DNA of 64,000 bases. It comes from Lachnospiraceae bacterium (lineage in GTDB: Bacteria > Bacillota > Clostridia > Lachnospirales > Lachnospiraceae). Below, one piece after another: positions 58,094-64,000 of this stretch. Where the stretch lies: NCBI GenBank assembly GCA_015057865.1, contig SVDH01000001.1, positions 62,001 to 126,000 on the forward strand, given 5' to 3'. Made by a program: the position numbers and the translations under genes. Within the stretch, counting starts at the first letter, position 1. Each line of letters begins with the position of its first letter. The notes beneath the pieces are model-generated. The model ran no database searches, was not told the DNA's origin, and saw only the letters and a program-made list of their open reading frames with translations.

Positions 58094-59233
58094 ATGGAAT
58101 CAGGCAGATGTCAAATCATATCACTGAATGAAGAGGCAAGGAAAGCTTCCTATGCACACTGGGACTCGCTGGCTAAGCCGCTGGGGAGTCTTGGCATGCT
58201 GGAGGATGTCGTGGCACAGATCGCAGCGATCACCGGCAACCCGGATGTGCGGCTGGATCGCCGGACACTCTTCGTCCTGTGCGGGGATCACGGCGTGATC
58301 GGAAACGGCGTGACACAGACCGGTGCTTCTGTAACCGCAGCGGTTGCAAAAGCGATCGGCGAGAGCACCAGCACGATTTCATATCTTGCCGCCGGACAGA
58401 ATATAGATGTCATTCCTGTTGACGTCGGGATGCTGCCGCATCCGGATTTCCCGGGCGTACAAAATCGGAATGTGCGGCCGGGGACAGCAGATCTTTCCAA
58501 GGAGCCTGCGATGACACGGGAGGAATGCGTACAAGCGATCCGCACAGGGATCGATCTGGTATGGGAAGAAAAAAAGAAAGGCACGCAGATCGTTCTGACC
58601 GGCGAGATGGGCATTGGAAATACGACAGCCACATCCGCGGTAGGAAGTGTTTTGCTTGCAAAGGAGCCGGTGGAAATGACCGGACGCGGATCCGGCCTGT
58701 CCTCTGACGGACTGGCAAAAAAAATAGCCTGCATCAAGCAGGGAATTGCGTGCAACAAGCCAAATCCTGACGACGCGATCGATGTACTCTCAAAGGTTGG
58801 CGGGTTAGAACTGGCCGGTTTATGCGGCCTCTATCTGGGTGGCGCAATCTGCCGTATGCCGATCCTGCTTGATGGCGTGATCACGCTTGCAGCGGCGCTT
58901 TGTGCTGTTCGGATCCAGGAGAAGCCCGAGCTGGTGAAGGAAGTGCTTTTGGGATGCACATCTGCTGATAGAGAAGATTTGAGAGAAGGATCGTGTGCCG
59001 TGATGCTTTCCGTTCGCGACGTGCTCCTTGCTTCCCATATGTCTGCAGAGCCATCCACCAGATATCTGATGGAAACACTGGGCTTGTCCGCGCCGATCAA
59101 CGCAGGCCTGCGCCTCGGAGAAGGCAGCGGCGCAGTGGCGGCACTGTTGCTGATCGACATGGCACTGCGCGAATACCAGAGTGCTCACACCTTTGATGTG
59201 CTGGGAATAGAGGCTTATACGCCGCAGGGATAG
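58094..59233 (+). CDS. cobT: Nicotinate-nucleotide:dimethylbenzimidazole phosphoribosyltransferase
   Basis: Makes the alpha-ribotide of the lower ligand base from nicotinate mononucleotide. The 379-residue protein has WDSLAKPLGSLGMLEDVVAQ at the start, RTLFVLCGDHGVIGNGVTQT (about 55-74), TGEMGIGNTTATSAVGSVLL (about 168-187), and close to the C-terminus GLRLGEGSGAVAALLLIDMA, whose glutamate is the catalytic base. No benzimidazole synthesis genes (bza, bluB) are in the window, so the lower base may be taken up or synthesised elsewhere. Confidence 0.95.
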   Translation: MESGRCQIISLNEEARKASYAHWDSLAKPLGSLGMLEDVVAQIAAITGNPDVRLDRRTLFVLCGDHGVIGNGVTQTGASVTAAVAKAIGESTSTISYLAAGQNIDVIPVDVGMLPHPDFPGVQNRNVRPGTADLSKEPAMTREECVQAIRTGIDLVWEEKKKGTQIVLTGEMGIGNTTATSAVGSVLLAKEPVEMTGRGSGLSSDGLAKKIACIKQGIACNKPNPDDAIDVLSKVGGLELAGLCGLYLGGAICRMPILLDGVITLAAALCAVRIQEKPELVKEVLLGCTSADREDLREGSCAVMLSVRDVLLASHMSAEPSTRYLMETLGLSAPINAGLRLGEGSGAVAALLLIDMALREYQSAHTFDVLGIEAYTPQG

Positions 59234-59242
59234 GGAGATAGC

Positions 59243-60304
59243 ATGCGAGTTCATGGTGGGGATATCCTCTCATACGAGGCACAATTTCATAAAAAACCGC
59301 TGGATTTCTCCGTCAATGTGAGCCCGCTCGGTTTGCCGGAAGGCGTGAGACAGGCTGTGATCAATGCGTTGGATGCTTCCGGGGAATATCCGGATACCGA
59401 TTGCCGCATGCTGCGCCAGGCACTGGCGGACTATCACGGAATCGATCTGGAATGGATCCTTTGCGGTAACGGGGCTGCGGATCTGATCGACCGGCTGGCA
59501 TTTGCACTGGTCGGTACAGGGAAGAAGAAAATTCTCCTTACGGCTCCAACATTCACGGAGTACCGATATGCGTTTGAGCGTTATGGGCTGGAATGTGTTT
59601 CCTATCCGTTATCCTATGAAAACGGGTTTGCGATCACAGAAGACATCCTAAACGACATCACGCCGGATCTGACGGCGGTGATGCTGTGTGAACCGAACAA
59701 TCCGACAGGAAAAACGACGGACAGAAAGCTTCTGATCAGAATTCTTGAAAAATGCAGATCATGTGGGGTCATGCTGATCATTGATGAATGCTTCCAGGAG
59801 TTTTTGGATGAACCCAAAGTACACACCATGCAGGGGCATTTAGAGAACAATTCTCTACTGATCCTCAAGTCTTTTACCAAGACCTATGCGATGGCGGGCA
59901 TCCGCCTGGGGTATTGTCTTTGTGCAGATCAGGAATTATTAAATACAATGGAGCAGGCCGCGCAGCCGTGGGCGGTGTCGGGTCTGGCACAGGCGGCAGG
60001 CGTTGCCGCATTGAAGGAAACAGCGTATCTGAAAAAAGTACAGATACAGAATCAGAATGAACGAAACCGGCTGAAAGCGGCTTTGACGGATGCCGGATGT
60101 AAATATGTACAGGGCGAAGCGAACTATTTACTGTTTTGGCATGATCGGACAGATCTGGCCGAAATACTGGCAAAGCAGGGGATCCTGATTCGCACCTGTA
60201 CGGATTACGAGGGACTGGATCCGCACTGGTACCGGGTTGCGGTCCTTGGAAAAGAAGAGAATGACAGACTGTTAGAAGAGCTGGCACAAATGCGAAGCAT
60301 TTAA
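59243..60304 (+). CDS. cobD: Threonine-phosphate decarboxylase (CobD-type, aminotransferase fold)
   Basis: A PLP enzyme giving aminopropanol phosphate for the nucleotide loop. The 353-residue protein starts MRVHGGDILSYEAQFHKKPL, then LDFSVNVSPLGLPEGVRQAV, as in CobD proteins, and carries the PLP lysine in LKSFTKTYAMAGIRLGYCLC (about 208-227) and LCEPNNPTGKTTDRKLLI. It resembles histidinol-phosphate aminotransferase, but its place between cobT and cbiP makes CobD far more likely. AGGGAGA precedes the ATG. Confidence 0.92.
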   Translation: MRVHGGDILSYEAQFHKKPLDFSVNVSPLGLPEGVRQAVINALDASGEYPDTDCRMLRQALADYHGIDLEWILCGNGAADLIDRLAFALVGTGKKKILLTAPTFTEYRYAFERYGLECVSYPLSYENGFAITEDILNDITPDLTAVMLCEPNNPTGKTTDRKLLIRILEKCRSCGVMLIIDECFQEFLDEPKVHTMQGHLENNSLLILKSFTKTYAMAGIRLGYCLCADQELLNTMEQAAQPWAVSGLAQAAGVAALKETAYLKKVQIQNQNERNRLKAALTDAGCKYVQGEANYLLFWHDRTDLAEILAKQGILIRTCTDYEGLDPHWYRVAVLGKEENDRLLEELAQMRSI

Positions 60305-60318
60305 GCAGGAGAACAACT

Positions 60319-61845
60319 ATGGCGAAATGCATTATGGTACAGGGCACGATGTCCGGTGCGGGAAAAAGTCTGCTGGTTGCAGCGCTTTGCAGGATTTTCA
60401 GGCAGGATGGGTATCGCGTTGCACCATTCAAAAGTCAGAATATGGCATTGAACAGTGCGGTTACAAAAGACGGCCTCGAAATGGGGCGTGCGCAGGTGAT
60501 GCAGGCAGAGGCGGCAATGACAGAGCCGGATGTCCGCATGAATCCGATCCTGTTAAAACCGTCAAGTGATACCGGCAGCCAGGTGATCGTAAACGGTGAG
60601 ATCAGAGGACATATGTCGGCTGTTGACTATTTCAAGTTTAAGCATCAGCTGATCCCGGATATCATGGAAGCTTATGAAGGGTTAGAGGATGAGTATGATA
60701 TTATTGTGATCGAAGGGGCGGGAAGTCCGGCTGAGATCAATCTAAAGTCAGATGATATCGTCAATATGGGAATGGCAAAGATGGTCAATGCACCGGTATT
60801 GCTTGCCGGAGATATCGACAGAGGCGGCGTTTTTGCGCAGCTGTACGGAACGGTGGAACTCCTGGAACCGGAAGAGCGAGACAGAGTCGAGGGCCTGATC
60901 ATTAACAAGTTCCGCGGAGATAAGACCATCCTGGATCCGGGCATTGAGATGCTTTACGAGAAATGCGGGATCCCGATCGTCGGTGTGATCCCCTATGTAC
61001 ATGTTGATGTGGATGATGAGGATTCACTTGCTCCGAGACTCCGGCAAAAGACTCATCATAAGCCCATTGATATCGCAGTGATCCGTCTGCCACGCATTTC
61101 TAATTTTACAGACTTTTCACCGCTCGAGGCACATCCGGCGCTCGGTGTCCGTTATGTCAGAAATACCGGAGAATTCGGAACGCCGGATCTGATCATTGTT
61201 CCGGGAACCAAAAGCACGATGGATGACCTTGTGTGGCTGCGAGAAAGCGGACTGGAGGCAATGGTATTAAAGCAGCACGCAGGCGGAACGCCTGTGATCG
61301 GCGTATGCGGCGGCTATCAGATGCTGGGAGAGTACCTGGATAATCCGGAGCATACAGAAGGAAATCTGGATGCGCTGCGCGGAATGGGACTTCTGCCGAC
61401 ACGTACCGTTTTTACCGGTGAAAAAACACGGACAAATCTAAAAGCTGACGTAACAGGCGGTGCACTAAAGGGTGCAAAGATCGAAGGATACGAGATCCAT
61501 ATGGGTCAGACGACCGTCAATGGAGAGTATTTTTGTCTGATGGAAAACGGACAAAAAGAAGGCTGTGTCGTTATGGAAAGTGAAAGCCAGACAGACGGCA
61601 TAGACATGGGAATCCCTAACATGGTCGCAGGGACCTATCTGCATGGCTTGTTTGATACAGGCGAGCTGACCGTGAAGCTGGCAGAGTATCTTGCAGAACG
61701 GAAAGGGATTTCGCTGGACGGTCTGGAGGCAATGCCGCACGAAGATTATGTCCAGAAACAGTACGATATCCTGGCGGATGCCGTTAGAGCGTCGATGGAC
61801 ATTGACAGATTGTATGAGATTATGGATGCGTATCAGAATAAGTAG
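60319..61845 (+). CDS. cbiP: Adenosylcobyric acid synthase
   Basis: Amidates four side chains (b, d, e, g) of adenosylcobyrinic acid a,c-diamide with ATP and glutamine. The 508-residue protein begins KCIMVQGTMSGAGKSLLVAA with the ATP loop, has FKSQNMALNSAVTKDGLEMG and VIEGAGSPAEINLKSDDIVN (about 130-149), LLAGDIDRGGVFAQLYGTVE, and the glutaminase cysteine in VIGVCGGYQMLGEYL. The final third carries the histidine-glutamate pair of the glutamine amidotransferase class. GCAGGAGAA precedes the start. Confidence 0.96.
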   Translation: MAKCIMVQGTMSGAGKSLLVAALCRIFRQDGYRVAPFKSQNMALNSAVTKDGLEMGRAQVMQAEAAMTEPDVRMNPILLKPSSDTGSQVIVNGEIRGHMSAVDYFKFKHQLIPDIMEAYEGLEDEYDIIVIEGAGSPAEINLKSDDIVNMGMAKMVNAPVLLAGDIDRGGVFAQLYGTVELLEPEERDRVEGLIINKFRGDKTILDPGIEMLYEKCGIPIVGVIPYVHVDVDDEDSLAPRLRQKTHHKPIDIAVIRLPRISNFTDFSPLEAHPALGVRYVRNTGEFGTPDLIIVPGTKSTMDDLVWLRESGLEAMVLKQHAGGTPVIGVCGGYQMLGEYLDNPEHTEGNLDALRGMGLLPTRTVFTGEKTRTNLKADVTGGALKGAKIEGYEIHMGQTTVNGEYFCLMENGQKEGCVVMESESQTDGIDMGIPNMVAGTYLHGLFDTGELTVKLAEYLAERKGISLDGLEAMPHEDYVQKQYDILADAVRASMDIDRLYEIMDAYQNK

Positions 61846-61866
61846 GAGACAGGGAGTTGGTACGAT

Positions 61867-62535
61867 ATGGAAAAAAAGCACATCTTGCCTGCTGATATTG
61901 AAAGCACCAGCATGGCGATCATCACAAAAGAGTTAGAGGGAGCGGGGATCACGCTGCCGGAGGAAAACGCACCTGTGATCCGCCGTGTGATTCACACCAG
62001 CGCAGATTTTGACTATGCAAAAAATCTGCGGTTTTCAGAGGGCGCTGTAGCGCGCGCAATCGAACATCTCAAAGAAGGAGCTGTGATCGTCACCGATACC
62101 AATATGGCATTGGCCGGCGTCAGCAAACCATCTTTGAAGACGTTAAATGGAGCGGCATATTGTTTTATGGCAGAACCGGAGATCGCAGCCAAGGCAAAAG
62201 AAGATGGGACGACAAGAGCGGTTGCGTCCATGAGCTATGCTGCGGAAAAATATCCGAATGCGGTCTTTGCGATCGGCAATGCACCTACGGCGCTGCTCAG
62301 ACTTTCCGAACTGATGGATCAGGGCCTGCGTCCCGCGCTGATCATCGCGGTGCCGGTCGGATTTGTCAATGTCGTAGAGAGCAAGGAAGAAATCTTTGCT
62401 GTTTGCGAAAAATATGATGTACCCTGTATTGCAGCAATGGGAAGAAAAGGCGGCAGCAATGTGGCCGCTGCGATCTGTAATGCGCTTCTTTATGAAGCTA
62501 CCGGGAAGACCGATCCCACAAAGCGTTGGAAGTAA
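61867..62535 (+). CDS. cbiC: Cobalt-precorrin-8 methylmutase
   Basis: Moves the methyl group from C11 to C12, giving cobyrinate. The 222-residue protein has VIRRVIHTSADFDYAKNLRF with the catalytic histidine (about 47), VIVTDTNMALAGVSKPSLKT (about 77-96), FAIGNAPTALLRLSELMDQG and PVGFVNVVESKEEIF, all family standards. It is the last gene of cobalamin operon III and is followed by a strong terminator. Confidence 0.95.
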   Translation: MEKKHILPADIESTSMAIITKELEGAGITLPEENAPVIRRVIHTSADFDYAKNLRFSEGAVARAIEHLKEGAVIVTDTNMALAGVSKPSLKTLNGAAYCFMAEPEIAAKAKEDGTTRAVASMSYAAEKYPNAVFAIGNAPTALLRLSELMDQGLRPALIIAVPVGFVNVVESKEEIFAVCEKYDVPCIAAMGRKGGSNVAAAICNALLYEATGKTDPTKRWK

Positions 62536-62877
62536 AACAGACAGGCTACGGGAGATACAGGAACATTCATAAAAAGGGAAAAGCGAAGTCGTCATGACTT
62601 CGCTTTTTTAAAGGGAGATTGAGTTATGAAAATGTTCCTCCATTTGTTGGAGTGGTTATTGCTGTGAGATTATAATATCGAAGAATTGTGACTAAATTGT
62701 GTTTGCCAGATTAAAGAAAAAAAAGACTATAAAGGAATGATGATGAAATCATAAAAAAGAAATAAAGTCGTGTCAAAACGGGTATTATAGAGCGGTAAAA
62801 GGATATAGTTGAAACAAATCCTATAAGAAGTTATAATGAACCGAAATGACGAAAAACGAGAGGAGAATAGATTCAAA
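62536..62877 (+). other. Intergenic region before the NifX-like gene
   Basis: 342 bases. It holds a terminator (62579-62609), a possible 13-codon ORF at 62626-62667 with AAGGGAGA in front (hydrophobic product MKMFLHLLEWLLL), and an A+T-rich promoter-like segment. A 14-base stretch, TTGTTGGAGTGGTT, occurs both inside this short ORF and at the start of the NifX-like gene. The short ORF may be a leader or chance. Confidence 0.4.
62579..62609 (+). terminator. Terminator after cbiC
   Basis: A 12-bp perfect stem, AAAAGCGAAGTC (62579-62590) with GACTTCGCTTTT (62596-62607), a 5-base loop, then T-rich sequence. Confidence 0.85.
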
Positions 62878-63264
62878 ATGATTGTTGGAGTGGTTTGCAA
62901 AGACGGAAAAGTATGTGAAAAATATGCAGATGCGTCGGAAGTCATCCTCTATGAGATTGACCGTGCGCACGAGATCGCGGAGGAGAAAACGATCCTGGTA
63001 GAAGGCGACGGACATTTTCCGGTTGCGGGAATCCTGATCAAAAACCAGGCGAATGCCGTGATCTGCGGCAGTATCGGCATGAATGCGTATTCCATGATGA
63101 GAAATCTGAAGGCGCATGTGTTTACGGGTGTTAAAGGAGAGCCAAAGGCAGCACTGGATGCACTGCTGAAAAGGGAGCTGAAGGAATTAAGGCCGGAAGA
63201 CAGCATGGACTTAGAGCATGAGGAAGGATGCAGCGGGGACTGTTCAAGCTGTGGATATCATTAG
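62878..63264 (+). CDS. NifX/NifB-like dinitrogenase iron-molybdenum cofactor domain protein
   Basis: A 128-residue protein; ATG 62878 is preferred because the product then begins with the domain itself (MIVGVVCKDGKVCEKYADAS) and GAGAGGAGA stands upstream. The rest, HFPVAGILIKNQANAVICGS then IGMNAYSMMRNLKAHVFTGV, fits a small Nif-cofactor-binding fold shared by NifX, NafY and related metal-binding proteins. The tail, rich in glutamate and ending GCSGDCSSCGYH, may bind metal. No nitrogenase genes are seen; the protein may handle an iron-sulfur or other metal cluster. Confidence 0.78.
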   Translation: MIVGVVCKDGKVCEKYADASEVILYEIDRAHEIAEEKTILVEGDGHFPVAGILIKNQANAVICGSIGMNAYSMMRNLKAHVFTGVKGEPKAALDALLKRELKELRPEDSMDLEHEEGCSGDCSSCGYH

Positions 63265-63280
63265 AATTCATCATAGAAAG

Positions 63281-63307
63281 CGGCTGTGCAGTGCACAGCC
63301 GTTTTTT
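63281..63307. terminator. Bidirectional terminator between convergent genes
   Basis: CGGCTGTGCA (63281-63290) pairs with TGCACAGCCG (63292-63301) with a one-base centre, then T6; A-rich sequence on the other side. The minus-strand gene stop lies in the T tract. Confidence 0.75.
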
Positions 63308-64000
63308 AAAATCCAAACTGCCTTAAGATCAGCATCGCAAATGGCACGATGATAAACGCGGGCAGGAAGTTTAGAACCTTTAGTTTTGTCAGTCCCAGCA
63401 TATTCAGGCCGATCGCAATGATCATGACAGAGCCGACGCAGGTCAGTTCAAGAACCAGACCATCCGAAAGAAACGGTGCCAGATACTGGGCAAGCAGTAC
63501 GATCGCTGCCTGCACGACAAATGTCAGAATGGCTGAAAGCAGCACGCCGACACCGAGTGCCGCGGCCAGCATGATACAGGTAATAAAGTCAAGCAATGAC
63601 TTTGTATACAGCATGTTGAAATCATGACGCAGACCGGCATCAAGCGAGCCGACGATGGTCATTGCACCGACACTGGTGATCAGAAACGCGTTGATCATAT
63701 TCTGGGAGATATTAGCCGATTCCGTGCCGCGCTTCGAGATCCGCCGGATGATCGCTTTGGTAAAGCGGTCGAGGTTCCCGTCGATGTTGATCCATTCACC
63801 GATCGCGATGCCGACAGCGATGGAGATGATCAGCAGCAGGATATTATCTTCTTTGATCGCACCCTGGATACCGATCACGATCGTACAAAGGCCGATGCCC
63901 TTTAAGATCGCGCGGGATACTTTTTCGGGAATCCCTTTTTTTAAACCCATACCGATCAGGCTGCCGATGATGACAGCGACGGTATTGACGATAACTGCAA
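63306..64000 (-). CDS. DUF554 membrane protein (5' end beyond window)
   Basis: The minus-strand frame stays open to the window end, so the start is outside; about 231 residues are visible. Several hydrophobic segments, the charged loop NIDGNLDRFTKAIIRRISKR near the middle and SVGAMTIVGSLDAGLRHDFN with TKSLLDFITCIMLAAALGVG match DUF554, a family of integral membrane proteins (YdfK/YqgA in Escherichia coli) of unknown function. An ATG at 63950 could be taken for a start, but the upstream frame encodes AVIVNTVAVIIGSLIG, the normal N-terminal helix of this family. Confidence 0.85.
   Translation of the reverse strand, partial: AVIVNTVAVIIGSLIGMGLKKGIPEKVSRAILKGIGLCTIVIGIQGAIKEDNILLLIISIAVGIAIGEWINIDGNLDRFTKAIIRRISKRGTESANISQNMINAFLITSVGAMTIVGSLDAGLRHDFNMLYTKSLLDFITCIMLAAALGVGVLLSAILTFVVQAAIVLLAQYLAPFLSDGLVLELTCVGSVMIIAIGLNMLGLTKLKVLNFLPAFIIVPFAMLILRQFGF

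Noticed and set aside
1..64000. CRISPR arrays, prophage, insertion sequences, rRNA genes
   Set aside because: No regularly spaced repeats, no transposase or phage structural genes, and no rRNA were seen; the only recombinase is the small serine type at 3015.

Overview
The window looks like a chromosomal segment of a strictly anaerobic Firmicute of the Clostridia (Eubacteriales; a Lachnospiraceae- or Eubacteriaceae-like gut or acetogenic bacterium). This rests on gene content and organisation: an oxygen-independent cobalamin pathway, strong AGGAGG-type ribosome sites, a phosphotransacetylase, many corrinoid-dependent methyltransferase genes, a reductive activator of corrinoid proteins (RACE), and typical Clostridia gene fusions. 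The species cannot be named from the sequence alone.

Layout. 1-3.7 kb: end of a DapF-like epimerase gene, pta, tRNA-Lys(CTT), a 58-residue membrane protein, a cupin, and a small serine recombinase between two copies of a hairpin repeat. 3.8-14.9 kb: a hydroxyacid dehydrogenase, then cobalamin operon I (cbiD, cbiG, a cbiJ-cbiE-cbiT triple fusion, cbiA, cobU, cobS, a second cobU-like gene, cbiB) and a shortened MetH-like protein. 14.9-28.5 kb: an accessory methyltransferase region. Four UroD-superfamily methyltransferase genes lie there, each beside its own LysR or PucR regulator, with an SDR oxidoreductase and a HyuA-like ATPase. 28.8-40.5 kb: a PocR-AraC regulator, then cbiL, an ABC-2 transporter, cytoplasmic cbiK, a membrane-anchored two-domain NEAT-like protein, and the tetrapyrrole trunk (a hemA-Met8-type fusion, hemC, a cobA-hemD fusion, hemB, hemL). 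40.7-49.6 kb: a corrinoid protein, two more UroD-type methyltransferases, a LysR, a sodium:solute symporter with two very small membrane ORFs, RACE, and a DUF2284 protein. 49.6-62.5 kb: cobO, a cobalamin riboswitch, a BtuFCD-type importer, an exported lipoprotein cobaltochelatase (CbiK-like), a NEAT-like lipoprotein, then cbiF, cbiH, cobT, cobD, cbiP, cbiC. The window ends with a NifX-like protein and a partial DUF554 membrane protein.

How it fits together. The tetrapyrrole genes run from glutamyl-tRNA to uroporphyrinogen III, precorrin-2 and sirohydrochlorin, and on to adenosylcobamide. No hemE, hemN or hemH is seen, so the trunk seems to serve siroheme and cobamide rather than heme, unless those genes lie elsewhere. 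The cobamide would supply the corrinoid methyltransferase systems, which probably demethylate methylated substrates brought in by transporters such as the symporter; RACE would re-reduce inactivated corrinoid protein.

The most interesting part is a module present twice: a CbiK-type chelatase next to a secreted two-domain NEAT-like protein. One copy has a cytoplasmic CbiK and a TM-anchored partner (32.3-34.3 kb). The other has both proteins as lipoproteins, in the same direction as and downstream of a B12 riboswitch and a BtuFCD importer (50.3-56.4 kb). This suggests an extracytoplasmic tetrapyrrole or cobalt handling system that has not been described as such, as far as I know. Also notable are the differing zinc-site residues among six UroD-family proteins that share one visible corrinoid protein, and a 19-bp motif present three times around one LysR gene.
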